A DNA stretch of 64,000 bases from an uncultured Phocaeicola sp. (GTDB lineage Bacteria; Bacteroidota; Bacteroidia; Bacteroidales; Bacteroidaceae), in assembly GCA_947626525.1 (NCBI GenBank), contig CANQSM010000005.1, forward strand, positions 1-64,000, in the 5' to 3' direction. A program made the position numbers and the translations under genes. This document shows positions 15,883 to 25,361 of this stretch, piece after piece. The notes beneath the pieces are model-generated. The model was not told the DNA's origin. It did not search any database and saw only the letters and a program-made list of their open reading frames with translations. Position 1 is the stretch's first letter; each line of letters opens with the position of its first letter.

Positions 15883-17659
15883 TGCGTTATGGAATGATAT
15901 TGTCTATACGGATGTGTTGCAAAGCGATGGCTTTGTGATTGATTATGCGGTTTGTACTACCTACAGTCTGGACATGCCTTCCTTATTGTCTGTACCATTT
16001 ATGCTAGGCACAATGACAGACTTGACGGAGACGGCCATGCGCTCTCCTCACCTGATATTGGAGACTATCAATCAATCGGCAGGCAAGTTCGCGGTATTCT
16101 GTAATGCCGGATGTATTGCAGTACCGCAGGCCAACTCCAAAGTATATTCACTTCTGGAGCAAAGTGTTGTACAGGTAACACTGCAAACGAAAGAGGGTGG
16201 ATTTATCAATTTTCATCCCAAAGTATGGATAATCAAAGAAACAAACCCGGACACGGGTACCCAGCAAATCAAACTGATTGTCCTTTCCCGTAACCTTACC
16301 GGCTCCAACGATCTGGACGTGGTATGTGAACTTGTCGGCAAAATCAGTATAAAACCAGCTACCCGGAAAGCGCAAGGCAAGCATACCCCACTTGCAGACT
16401 TTCTCACATGGCTAATCGCAAAAGCCGATAACCGTACTATCCGTAAAAATATGCGTTTGCTCCGCAAGGACATCAACTACATTGAACGATTTGATCTTAC
16501 GGACTCTCCTTTTGAGGATTACGAGTTTTTTCCTATGGGAATACCGGGACATGATGGATATGCAGAATGTTTTAAACAAAATATGCTGAATCATGCGAGA
16601 GAAATATTGGTCATCTCCCCGTTCGTGGACAAGAATATCTTGAATCAGATGATCAATTGCAGTCCTGGAGCCAAAAAGACACTTATCACAAGACATGCTT
16701 CGGTTACACAAGAGATAATAAAGTTGTTTAATGACGGTGTTTACACTCCTAAGGAAGTACTGACCGATAAAGTGGAAAAAGATGTAGCTGTCGATTTGCA
16801 CGAGAAAGTTTATTTCGTACATCGGTACGAGGGCAATCTTAGCTATAATCATCTGTATCTCGGCTCTACCAATGCCAGCATGAATGGATTCGGGCGGAAT
16901 GTGGAGTTTTTACTGCACCTGAAGTTCGCTCCCTATAAATCCTCGTATGAAAAATACCGGAGTGAACTGATTAATGACAGTAAAGAATGTATGTTCGAGC
17001 AGGTCACTTCGGTTCCTGAAGAAGACGGCGGAAAAGAGGATGTTACCAACGAATTGATGCTACATCGTGCAATTGCAGCCATTCAAAAGGCACAGATTAG
17101 CTCAAATGACGACAACTATACCATCACAATACAATGCCAGCCCAAAAAGATGCCTTCGGAACCTGTTTTTCTTTATCCTTTAGGATGTGATGGCAAAGAA
17201 CAGGAATTGGCTGACGGATTGACATTTGAAGATATGCCACTGGAGTCATTGACAACATTTTACACGATACGGATTGGAGATTTGCGTCGTTTGATAAAAA
17301 TACAGACGGAAGGAATGCCGGCCGATGAACGGGACAAAGCGATATTCCGTTCCTTTATCAATACGAAAGGAAAGTTTATCAACTATCTGGCATTCATGCT
17401 GACGGATAATGTGGAACAGTATATATTGGAAAGCCAGCAGTTGGAAAAGGAACTAGCCAATAACAATGCGTCCTCTCTGGAACAGCAAATCAGCACCTCA
17501 CTTTATGAGGATATGGTGAAAATGGCCTATAAAGACCCTGACCGCATCGCTTCCATCCGGCAAATCATAGAAAAAGCGAACAAGACAGTTATTCCGGACC
17601 ATTTCATGGAGATGTACAACACATTTGAAAATGTTCTTAAACAAATCAAACGCCTATGA
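15875..17659 (+). CDS. phospholipase D-like (HKD) protein, 594 aa
   Basis: Two PLD half-sites are visible: FHPKVW (H114, K116) followed by SRNLTGSNDLD near residues 138-148, and LHEKVYF (about 310-316) followed by GSTNASMNGFGRN near 329-341. Both have the HxK...(G/S)xN pattern of PLD-superfamily nucleases, so one chain could form a complete active site. The C-terminal 200 residues have no recognised domain. No signal peptide, so cytoplasmic. It overlaps DUF6361 by 8 bp and the helicase by 4 bp (ATGA), showing one operon with coupled translation. It is most likely the nuclease of the cassette; a lipase role is unlikely beside a helicase. Confidence 0.85.
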   Translation: MADALWNDIVYTDVLQSDGFVIDYAVCTTYSLDMPSLLSVPFMLGTMTDLTETAMRSPHLILETINQSAGKFAVFCNAGCIAVPQANSKVYSLLEQSVVQVTLQTKEGGFINFHPKVWIIKETNPDTGTQQIKLIVLSRNLTGSNDLDVVCELVGKISIKPATRKAQGKHTPLADFLTWLIAKADNRTIRKNMRLLRKDINYIERFDLTDSPFEDYEFFPMGIPGHDGYAECFKQNMLNHAREILVISPFVDKNILNQMINCSPGAKKTLITRHASVTQEIIKLFNDGVYTPKEVLTDKVEKDVAVDLHEKVYFVHRYEGNLSYNHLYLGSTNASMNGFGRNVEFLLHLKFAPYKSSYEKYRSELINDSKECMFEQVTSVPEEDGGKEDVTNELMLHRAIAAIQKAQISSNDDNYTITIQCQPKKMPSEPVFLYPLGCDGKEQELADGLTFEDMPLESLTTFYTIRIGDLRRLIKIQTEGMPADERDKAIFRSFINTKGKFINYLAFMLTDNVEQYILESQQLEKELANNNASSLEQQISTSLYEDMVKMAYKDPDRIASIRQIIEKANKTVIPDHFMEMYNTFENVLKQIKRL

Positions 17660-20622
17660 ACCAAGAAGTAAAAGACTTTCAGCGCACCACAGCAAATCGT
17701 ATTCTGCATATCTATAAAAATTTAGGCCACCGCCGGGTATTGCTTGCCGACGAAGTGGGACTGGGCAAGACATTCGTGGCCAAACAAGTCATAAACTTGG
17801 TGCGTGAATGGCACAAACAGGAGAAAGATGACTTCTTTAAAGTGGTTTATATTTGTTCAAATGCCAACATAGCCGATCAGAATATTGAGAAATTAGGGGT
17901 TGAAAACCGGATGAGTATCAGCGAGAGCCGTCTGTCAATGCAGCATCTCTATATCAAATTGGCTGAAAAACGAATTGCGGAACAACATGAGAAGGGAGAA
18001 ATGCCTGAATCAATCATTCCACTGACTCCTTCCACTTCTTTCCGTTTTTACAGTGCACAAGGAACGGCTAATGAACGTGCCTTGATGTGTGTCATTTTAT
18101 GCGGACTGACTCAATTCAAAGATTGTAAGGAAATTATCAGCAACTTTCTTAGCTGTAATGTAAAAAACTGGCAGGAGCTTACCTACAATTATAACGACAA
18201 AATCAAAGAATGTGGTGAAAATTATCTTTGTGAAATGTATGACAAGCTACAGACAAGCTTATCGGACAGTATCATCAATCAACTGATTGAATACGCACAA
18301 AATGGTTGCGACAATCGTCAGCGTACAGATATGATTAACAAGTTGCGTCGTATCTTCGCAAGAATCAGTATAGACATGCTCGATCCGGACTTAGTCATCA
18401 TGGATGAGTTTCAACGCTTCAATTCACTGCTTGAACAAGGCGATGACGAGCAATCCATGCTGGCCAACCAATTCTTTGACAACGAACGTTCCAACACGAA
18501 AATTCTGTTACTTTCCGCCACGCCCTACAAACCTTATTCCACCCTTGAAGAATTGAATACAAATGGGAATGACGAGCATTATCAGGACTTTATGAAAGTA
18601 ATGGACTTTCTATATGCCACAAAAGATAAAATCGACCAGTTCAAGTTAATATGGCATACATATTCTGCCGCATTGAAACGTACCGATGTGGTTGATTTGA
18701 CACCGCTTGTGGCTGCCAAGAACGAGGCGGAAGAAGCACTGTATGGGGTGATGTGTCGCACGGAACGGTTCAACTGCGGTATTATAGACGATTCCCGTGT
18801 GAGTGATGTGCAGGTCATGCCGGAAGATATCCTTTCGTTTGCAGAGGGCCAGCATCTGATGGATTGTCTGAGCCATGAAAATACGAGAGTACGTTTGGGG
18901 AATCTTCCCATGGAATACGTCAAATCTTCACCCTATTTGTTGTCTTTTATGGACAAATACGAACTGAAGAAACGAATTGCTTCGGCATTACAACACTCAG
19001 ACGTAAAAAGATATGGCAAAATGGACGCATTGCTTCTATCAAGGTATGCCATCAACAATTATCGTCCCATTCCTGCTGCCAATGGAAAATTAAAGTATCT
19101 CCACGATCTCGTATTTGGCGCACGTCATGAGAAAAGGACACAGTTGTTGCTTTGGGTTCCTGCCTCCAATCCATACTATAAGACCGGAGGTGTGTTCGAG
19201 AGTAACGAAGCCCGCAGCTTCTCCAAGATTATCCTATTCTCTTCATGGGAAATGGTACCGAGAATGATTTCCATCATGATGTCATATTATTCGGAGTTAT
19301 ATACTTTTGGAGAATTAAAGAAAACAGAACCGGAGATACGCTATACTTCTCAAAAGAAGAACCGTTACGGCGAGAATCGTTTAAGAGCCGACGGACTATT
19401 GGAGTATCCTTGCCGAACCTTAGCCAATATTTTCTCTCCTGCCACATTTTATGGAGAGAAACTTTCCTCAATCCGGAAAATTATCAAACAGAGAATTCAA
19501 GAAGAATTTGCGCGGAATTCGCTTATACGTACCCTTCCACAACAAGGGCGAAACAACGCCAAGCTTATTCTTTTCCTCATGAAAATACTGGATGGAGAAC
19601 CAGTGGAAGATATGACCGGCTTGTATATACCTTCAAACGCATTGGATGTGATGACGGATATAGCTATCGCTTCACCGGCGATATGCGCTTATCGGCAATC
19701 CGGCAATGAAGAAGATGCCAAGATGGTGGCCAAAGCAGTTGTCTCAGTATTCAACAAGCCTGAAAGTGCAGCTGTGATAGACTTGATATACAATAAAAAG
19801 AATGATGATGATTATTACGAATCGGTCCTTGATTATTGTGTGATGGGCAACCTGCAGGCTGTACTCGATGAATATTTACACATGGCACAAACAAATGATA
19901 AGAGGCTGGGACAAGTGGTCACAGATGCCATTATCGGCACAAGCAATCTCAGCATAGACACAACCGATTCTTTGGGCAAGGAAGAGAAAAAGCAACTTAT
20001 GCGTTGCCACTTTGCTATTCCATTCATTGATAAAACGGTCACAGACAAATCTGTCGCACGTACCACCAATATCCGTAAGGCATTCAACTCTCCTTTCCGC
20101 CCGTTCCTGCTTTCCACGACTTCTATCGGTCAGGAGGGGCTTGATTTTCATTGGTATGCCAGAAAAATTGTGCATTGGAATCTACCCTCCAATCCTGTGG
20201 ATCTAGAGCAACGGGAAGGCCGTATCAACCGTTTTAAGTGCCTGGCCATTCGTAGAAATGTAGTAAAATTGTATGGCAGTGAAACTTATTATACGTGGAA
20301 TGAACTGTTCTTTATGGCCTATTCAAATTTGAAAGGTACACATTCAGACATTGTTCCTTATTGGTGTCTTCCTGTGGCAGAACTGACGGAAGAACAACGT
20401 GCAAAATTGGAATACATTGAACGCATTGTTCCACTTTACCCGCTCAGCCGAGATCGATATAAGTACGAACGTCTTATCAAGGTGCTTGCCTTGTATCGCA
20501 TGACTCTGGGGCAGCCACGCCAGGAAGAGCTGTTGGACCTTTTGAAAAATATGCATCTCTCGAATGAACAACTCAAAGAACTGACAATTGATTTGTGTCC
20601 ATACAATAAAAGAGAAAATTGA
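17656..20622 (+). CDS. SNF2-like SF2 helicase/translocase, 988 aa
   Basis: Motif I is VLLADEVGLGKTFVAKQVI near residues 28-46, the DEVGLGKT form typical of RapA/SNF2-type translocases. Motif II is VIMDEFQRFNSLL near 248-260 (DEFQ rather than DEAH). Motif III is LLLSATPYKP near 287. Motifs V and VI are TTSIGQEGLDFHWYARKIVHWNLP and LEQREGRINRFK near 825-860. A large insertion of about 400 residues separates the two RecA lobes. It would move along DNA using ATP. The start overlaps the PLD gene by 4 bp. Such helicase-PLD pairs are common in antiphage systems such as DISARM, but DrmB and methylase genes are absent here. Confidence 0.88.
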   Translation: MNQEVKDFQRTTANRILHIYKNLGHRRVLLADEVGLGKTFVAKQVINLVREWHKQEKDDFFKVVYICSNANIADQNIEKLGVENRMSISESRLSMQHLYIKLAEKRIAEQHEKGEMPESIIPLTPSTSFRFYSAQGTANERALMCVILCGLTQFKDCKEIISNFLSCNVKNWQELTYNYNDKIKECGENYLCEMYDKLQTSLSDSIINQLIEYAQNGCDNRQRTDMINKLRRIFARISIDMLDPDLVIMDEFQRFNSLLEQGDDEQSMLANQFFDNERSNTKILLLSATPYKPYSTLEELNTNGNDEHYQDFMKVMDFLYATKDKIDQFKLIWHTYSAALKRTDVVDLTPLVAAKNEAEEALYGVMCRTERFNCGIIDDSRVSDVQVMPEDILSFAEGQHLMDCLSHENTRVRLGNLPMEYVKSSPYLLSFMDKYELKKRIASALQHSDVKRYGKMDALLLSRYAINNYRPIPAANGKLKYLHDLVFGARHEKRTQLLLWVPASNPYYKTGGVFESNEARSFSKIILFSSWEMVPRMISIMMSYYSELYTFGELKKTEPEIRYTSQKKNRYGENRLRADGLLEYPCRTLANIFSPATFYGEKLSSIRKIIKQRIQEEFARNSLIRTLPQQGRNNAKLILFLMKILDGEPVEDMTGLYIPSNALDVMTDIAIASPAICAYRQSGNEEDAKMVAKAVVSVFNKPESAAVIDLIYNKKNDDDYYESVLDYCVMGNLQAVLDEYLHMAQTNDKRLGQVVTDAIIGTSNLSIDTTDSLGKEEKKQLMRCHFAIPFIDKTVTDKSVARTTNIRKAFNSPFRPFLLSTTSIGQEGLDFHWYARKIVHWNLPSNPVDLEQREGRINRFKCLAIRRNVVKLYGSETYYTWNELFFMAYSNLKGTHSDIVPYWCLPVAELTEEQRAKLEYIERIVPLYPLSRDRYKYERLIKVLALYRMTLGQPRQEELLDLLKNMHLSNEQLKELTIDLCPYNKREN

Positions 20623-21119
20623 TTACGACGGATTCTAAATTTTAATGTTTCACATTTATATTCCATTTCCTTATCAGAGCCATGCCTTTTTCATAAAAGG
20701 AGGTGCCATATATAATAAGGTATAAGATGCCGCCTTCTCCCCGTGCGTCATATCGATATAGAGCCAAAGCATGCACATAGGCAGAAACGAGGTGTACGGT
20801 ATAAGTGGAGACGACGCCTGCACTTTTAAAAAGACCGTGTATCTCTCACTTATGGAGATTGGGAAAAAATGGACTCAGTCTATTCATAACCGGGGTTTGA
20901 TTATGAACCGGTTTATGCTTGTTTTTGAAAACAGAATCCGGATATAAGATTTGCATCTTCTGAAAATAAAGTATTTACCTGTATTTTCACAGGTATGTTT
21001 ATTGGACAAATGTCCGGAGGGGTAACATCAGGCCGCAAAAATACCCTATTTATGGGATTGCGTCCCCGGTTTTCTTCCCGTATCTTTGTCCTGCATAATA
21101 TAAAAGAAAGGAAAGACAG
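20623..21119. other. 497-bp non-coding stretch with small hairpins
   Basis: No convincing gene or gene remnant is seen on either strand. It contains an imperfect repeat CATAACCGG / ACCGGTTTATG (20885-20917), a perfect hairpin TACCTGT / ACAGGTA (20976-20982, 20989-20995) and GGACA / TGTCC (21004-21015). The last two lie 60-100 bp before the cysK promoter and could bind a regulator. The -33/-7 boxes of cysK are at its right end. Confidence 0.5.
21057..21088 (+). promoter_or_regulatory. promoter of cysK-metY
   Basis: TATCTTTG at 21081-21088 is an exact -7 box. ATTG at 21057-21060, 20 bp upstream, is a one-mismatch -33 box. The cysK ATG is 32 bp downstream. Confidence 0.6.
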
Positions 21120-22067
21120 ATGAAGAAGATTGCCAAGCAACTCACCGACCTGATAGGGAACACTCCCTTGCTGGAGCTGTCGCACTATCGCGACAAACGG
21201 AAACTAAAAGCAACGCTTCTAGCCAAACTTGAATCGTTCAATCCGGCCGGAAGCGCCAAAGACCGTATCGCCCTGGCCATGATAGAAGACGCCGAACAGC
21301 GGAATACGCTTCAGCCCGGAAGCACCATTATCGAACCGACCAGTGGCAACACCGGCATCGGACTGGCTTTCGTCGCTACCGTGAAAGGTTACAAACTCTT
21401 GCTGACCATGCCCGAGACAATGAGTCTGGAACGCCGTAATCTACTCAAGGCCTTAGGAGCAAGAGTCGTCCTTACACCGGGAACAAAAGGTATGAAAGGG
21501 GCCATCGAAAAGGCCTACGAGCTTAAAGAGGAAATCCCGGGCTCCGTCTTGTTGCAACAGTTCGAAAATCCGGCCAACCCACTTATTCACCGACTGACCA
21601 CCGGAGAGGAAATTTGGCGGGACACAGACGGGGAAGTGGACATCTTTTGCGCAGGCATCGGTACGGGCGGCACGATATCCGGAGTAGGAGAAGCCTTAAA
21701 AGCTCACCGGGCCGATATTCGAATTGTAGGAATCGAACCCGAAAGTTCTGCTGTCCTGTCCGGCAAAGAAGCAGGCCCTCACATGATACAGGGTATCGGC
21801 GCAGGCTTCATCCCCCATACGTATCATGCCCAGGTAGTAGACCAAATCATCCCCGTAAGCAACAATGACGCCATACGTACCGCACGTGAAGTGGCAGCCG
21901 AAGAAGGTTTGCTGGCAGGCATCTCTTCGGGAGCAGCCCTGTATGCCGCCACCCGACTGGCCCTGTTACCGGAAAACGAAGGAAAAACAATCGTGGTGCT
22001 CTTGCCGGACACGGGTGAAAGATATCTGTCCACGTCTTTATATGCGTTTGAAGAATACCCACTATAG
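21120..22067 (+). CDS. cysK: cysteine synthase A (O-acetylserine sulfhydrylase)
   Basis: 315 residues, the full length of CysK. The PLP lysine is in [13 protein letters not shown]. The substrate loop [13 protein letters not shown], the phosphate-binding [13 protein letters not shown] and the C-terminal [14 protein letters not shown] are all intact. It joins sulfide to O-acetylserine to make cysteine. It is followed 41 bp later by metY, so the pair assimilates sulfide into both cysteine and homocysteine. The 5' hairpins at 20976-21015 could be a regulatory site, but no known riboswitch is recognised. Confidence 0.95.
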   Translation: MKKIAKQLTDLIGNTPLLELSHYRDKRKLKATLLAKLESFNPAGSAKDRIALAMIEDAEQRNTLQPGSTIIEPTSGNTGIGLAFVATVKGYKLLLTMPETMSLERRNLLKALGARVVLTPGTKGMKGAIEKAYELKEEIPGSVLLQQFENPANPLIHRLTTGEEIWRDTDGEVDIFCAGIGTGGTISGVGEALKAHRADIRIVGIEPESSAVLSGKEAGPHMIQGIGAGFIPHTYHAQVVDQIIPVSNNDAIRTAREVAAEEGLLAGISSGAALYAATRLALLPENEGKTIVVLLPDTGERYLSTSLYAFEEYPL

Positions 22068-22108
22068 AGCTAAAAATAAAAATCTAACCTGTAGAAATTG
22101 ATTGAATT

Positions 22109-23395
22109 ATGGAAAGAAAGAATTTACACTTTGAAACATTACAATTACATGTGGGACAAGAACAACCGGATCCGGCTACGGATGCCCGTGCGGTCCCCAT
22201 TTATCAGACGACCTCCTATGTTTTCCGTAACTCGGCCCATGCCGCCGCACGATTCGGACTCGAAGATGCCGGAAATATTTACGGTCGCCTGACAAACTCC
22301 ACGCAAGGCGTATTCGAAGAACGTGTCGCCGCACTAGAAGGGGGAATCGCAGGACTGGCCGTATCATCCGGCGCGGCTGCCGTAGCGTATGCCATCCAGA
22401 ACATCACCCAGGCAGGCGACCATGTGGTGGCCGCAAAAACCATCTATGGAGGCACTTACAATTTGCTGGCGCATACGTTACCTTCGTACGGAATAACCAC
22501 CACATTCGTAAATCCGGAACGGCTGCAAAATTTCGAGGAGGCTATCCAAGAGAACACCAAACTCCTTTTTATCGAGACTCTCGGTAACCCGAACTCCAAC
22601 ATAACCGACATCGATGCCGTAGCCGGCATCGCACACAGGCACCGGATACCGCTGATTATAGACAACACGTTCGGAACCCCCTACCTCATCCGCCCTATAG
22701 AACACGGGGCAGACATCGTTGTACATTCGGCCACCAAGTTTATCGGCGGACACGGAACATCTTTGGGCGGCGTGATTGTGGATTCGGGCCAGTTCGACTG
22801 GGTGGCATCCGAAAAATTCCCGCAACTGACAGAACCAGAAGCATGCTATCATGGCCTGCGTTTTGTGGACGCCGCCGGAGCTGCCGCCTATATAACCCGC
22901 ATCCGGGCCGTTTTGTTACGTGACACAGGTGCCACCATCAGTCCATTCAATGCCTTTATCCTGCTTCAAGGTCTCGAGACCTTATCATTGCGTGTGGAAC
23001 GACATGTAGAAAACACCTTGAAAATTGTAAACTTTCTAAAACAACATCCCAAAATCAGGGCCGTCAACCACCCGTCCTTGCCGGAACACCCCGACCATAC
23101 CTTATATAATAGGTATTTCCCGAAAGGAGCCGGTTCCATTTTCACCATCGAAGTAAAAGGCGGAGCTGCAGAAGCTCAAAGGTTTATCGACAGTTTGGAA
23201 ATCTTCTCACTATTGGCCAACGTCGCCGATGTCAAATCATTGGTCATACATCCGGCGAGTACCACACACTCCCAACTGAATGAAAGAGAGCTGGCCGAAC
23301 AGGGCATCAAGCCCAACACGGTACGTCTGTCCATCGGTACGGAACATGTAGATGACCTGATAGCCGACCTAAATCAAGCGCTGGGAAATATTTAG
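22109..23395 (+). CDS. metY: O-acetylhomoserine aminocarboxypropyltransferase
   Basis: 428 residues of the Cys/Met metabolism PLP family; the length and the inserts ([26 protein letters not shown]) favour the MetY branch over MetB or Met[12 protein letters not shown] contains the PLP lysine. Near the start, [19 protein letters not shown] and [22 protein letters not shown] are typical of MetY. The enzyme makes homocysteine directly from O-acetylhomoserine and sulfide. It is downstream of cysK in a probable operon, and metF in the same region supplies the methyl group for the next methionine step. Confidence 0.93.
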   Translation: MERKNLHFETLQLHVGQEQPDPATDARAVPIYQTTSYVFRNSAHAAARFGLEDAGNIYGRLTNSTQGVFEERVAALEGGIAGLAVSSGAAAVAYAIQNITQAGDHVVAAKTIYGGTYNLLAHTLPSYGITTTFVNPERLQNFEEAIQENTKLLFIETLGNPNSNITDIDAVAGIAHRHRIPLIIDNTFGTPYLIRPIEHGADIVVHSATKFIGGHGTSLGGVIVDSGQFDWVASEKFPQLTEPEACYHGLRFVDAAGAAAYITRIRAVLLRDTGATISPFNAFILLQGLETLSLRVERHVENTLKIVNFLKQHPKIRAVNHPSLPEHPDHTLYNRYFPKGAGSIFTIEVKGGAAEAQRFIDSLEIFSLLANVADVKSLVIHPASTTHSQLNERELAEQGIKPNTVRLSIGTEHVDDLIADLNQALGNI

Positions 23396-23430
23396 TCTTC
23401 AAACAATAACAGTTAAATCAACAGAGAGAG

Positions 23431-24492
23431 ATGAAAATCGCTGCTCTAATCTCAGGAGGTGTCGACAGTTCTGTGGTCGTACACCTCCTTTGCGAACAAG
23501 GATACAGGCCCGACCTGTTCTACATCAAAATCGGAATGGAGGACGATACGGAACTCAGCTGCACCGCCGAAGAGGACATGGAGATTTCAAACATCATCGC
23601 TAAAAAATATGGCTTGCACTTAGAGGTTATCAATTTACAGAAAGAATACTGGGAGCAAGTAGTAGCTTATACCATCGACAGGGTCAGACGAGGTCTTACT
23701 CCCAACCCGGATGTCATGTGCAACAAATTGATCAAGTTCGGATGCTTCGAAGAAAAGGCCGGGAAAGAGTATGACAAAACAGCTACGGGGCATTATGCCA
23801 CGACCCACCTTATCGACCACCGAGTCTGGCTGGGTACAGCCAAAGATCCGATAAAAGACCAAACGGACTTTTTAGCCCAAATCAATGCCTTGCAAGTCTC
23901 CAGACTGATGTTCCCTATCGGACATTTGATGAAAAGGGAAGTACGGCAAATCGCATCCGCCGCCGCATTGCCAAGTGCCTGCAGGAAAGACAGCCAGGGA
24001 ATCTGTTTTTTAGGGAAAATCCGATACAATGACTTCATACGCCGTTTCTTAGGCGAAAAAGAAGGTAAAGTCGTGGAATTGGAAACAGGAAAGATCATAG
24101 GCTCTCACAAGGGATACTGGTTCCATACAATTGGCCAACGCAAAGGATTGGGAATCAGTGGAGGACCATGGTTCGTCGTCCGTAAGGATATCCACGAAAA
24201 CACCCTTTACGTATCACACGGATACGATACGGAAAAACAATATGGAAATGAATTCCGGATGAATGACTTCCATTTTATCACTGCCAATCCCTGGAAAGAA
24301 ACAGAACAAGTATCCATCACTTTCAAAATACGCCATACGGAGAAAAGACAACCTGGAATTCTCTACAATGAACAGGGTACCTATCGCCTGGTCAGTCCAC
24401 AGCCCATACAAGGCATTGCGCCGGGACAGTTTGGAGTCATTTATGACGCTGAAGAACAATTATGCATCGGTAGCGGCGAGATAGCACTCTGA
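23431..24492 (+). CDS. mnmA: tRNA 2-thiouridine(34) synthase MnmA-type
   Basis: 353 residues. The PP-loop ATP site [13 protein letters not shown] is at residues 8-20. [13 protein letters not shown] holds the first catalytic cysteine and [10 protein letters not shown] the second. [19 protein letters not shown] and the C-terminal beta-barrel are typical of MnmA. The enzyme adenylates U34 and inserts sulfur into tRNA-Glu, -Gln and -Lys. It begins 35 bp after metY on the same strand, so the run cysK-metY-mnmA may be co-transcribed, a fitting set for sulfur use. Bacteroides genomes often carry more than one MnmA-like gene, so this may be a paralogue. Confidence 0.92.
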   Translation: MKIAALISGGVDSSVVVHLLCEQGYRPDLFYIKIGMEDDTELSCTAEEDMEISNIIAKKYGLHLEVINLQKEYWEQVVAYTIDRVRRGLTPNPDVMCNKLIKFGCFEEKAGKEYDKTATGHYATTHLIDHRVWLGTAKDPIKDQTDFLAQINALQVSRLMFPIGHLMKREVRQIASAAALPSACRKDSQGICFLGKIRYNDFIRRFLGEKEGKVVELETGKIIGSHKGYWFHTIGQRKGLGISGGPWFVVRKDIHENTLYVSHGYDTEKQYGNEFRMNDFHFITANPWKETEQVSITFKIRHTEKRQPGILYNEQGTYRLVSPQPIQGIAPGQFGVIYDAEEQLCIGSGEIAL

Positions 24493-24522
24493 TACATCCA
24501 TTCCCCTGCAAAGCGCAACCAT

Positions 24523-25173
24523 TCAGATATAGTACTCCGCCATGTTTACAATCCCAGCACGCATGGCATATTTCGTGGCTTCATGTACATTGTTTACCCG
24601 TAACTTACGAAAAATATTCTTACGATGTGTCATCACGGTGTGTACACTGAGAAAACGTTCCGCCGCTATCTCCTTAGTCGTTTTCCCCATAGCGATGGCT
24701 CTCAGTATTTCTTTTTCCGTAGCCGTCAACCGCTCCCTTTCATCAAAGGAAGCCCCTACCTTTGATTGCATCAGCTGCATGATACGCCGGCAAATAAAAC
24801 GTTCCGCTTTCAAAGTGCATTGTATGGCTTCCTCCAATTCCGGCAATTTGCAATCTTTCATGACAATGCCAATACGACTGCCGCTTATGAGCACTTTATG
24901 TATAAAGTCCTCACTCAAATCATCACAGAACAATATCCATTGTGTTTCGGGAAAACGTTGTTCCAATATGAGCAGCTCATCCACTGACGAAAGGTCGAAC
25001 AGCGTATAATCCAATACCACCAATGAGCATGGACATTGCAACAGGATTTGCACCAGCCTCTTCTTGCCCGTTATTTCCACCACATCTCCTAACCCGACGT
25101 GTACCGAGCAGAGCAGTTTTATCCCATAGCGGGTGATATCCTGATTGTCAGCCAATACTAAAGTTCTCATCAT
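24523..25173 (-). CDS. LuxR/NarL-family response regulator
   Basis: About 216 residues. The receiver domain starts MRTLVLADNQDITRYGIKLL; the acidic pair is partly kept, the likely phospho-acceptor is D in LVVLDYTLFD, and the conserved lysine is in GIVMKDCKL. The LuxR helix-turn-helix is LTATEKEILRAIAMGKTTKEIA followed by LSVHTVMTHRKNIFRKL. The frame extends to 25194, but a -7 box at 25192-25199 and the codons MMRTLV argue for ATG at 25173 or 25170. No histidine kinase gene is adjacent, so this is an orphan regulator. It is convergent with mnmA and divergent from metF. Its targets are not visible. Confidence 0.88.
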   Translation of the reverse strand: MMRTLVLADNQDITRYGIKLLCSVHVGLGDVVEITGKKRLVQILLQCPCSLVVLDYTLFDLSSVDELLILEQRFPETQWILFCDDLSEDFIHKVLISGSRIGIVMKDCKLPELEEAIQCTLKAERFICRRIMQLMQSKVGASFDERERLTATEKEILRAIAMGKTTKEIAAERFLSVHTVMTHRKNIFRKLRVNNVHEATKYAMRAGIVNMAEYYI

Positions 25174-25191
25174 GTCATCCATATTTACAGG

Positions 25192-25199
25192 CAAAGTTA
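25192..25199 (-). promoter_or_regulatory. -7 box of the response regulator gene
   Basis: TAACTTTG on the minus strand matches TAnnTTTG. No -33 TTTG is found at the expected distance. The box rules out the in-frame start codon at 25194. Confidence 0.5.
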
Positions 25200-25307
25200 T
25201 AGTTTATTGACAACACCGATTACTTGCCGGAACTGTTTTTTTATGTTTTTAGGAAAAGTCACGGCCATTTACCTTTCCAATCACTTCGCTTTTCACAATA
25301 TTTTCCC

Positions 25308-25315
25308 TACTTTTG
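25308..25315 (+). promoter_or_regulatory. -7 box of metF
   Basis: TACTTTTG matches TAnnTTTG. The -33 position is not recognisable, which may mean an activator is needed. The box places the transcript start near 25322, so upstream in-frame start codons of metF are not used. Confidence 0.5.
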
Positions 25316-25361
25316 CCTCATTATGTACTTCAGGCGAAGAAAAGCCTCCAAAACAGGAAGA

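Noticed and set aside
14716-20622. DISARM or Mokosh assignment of the DUF6361 cassette
   Set aside because: PLD and helicase parts are shared ideas only; DrmB and methylase genes of DISARM are absent, and the helicase is SNF2-like rather than the SF1 type of Mokosh.
20976-21015. Riboswitch upstream of cysK
   Set aside because: The hairpins lie before the promoter boxes, so they would not be in the transcript, and no known riboswitch core is recognisable.
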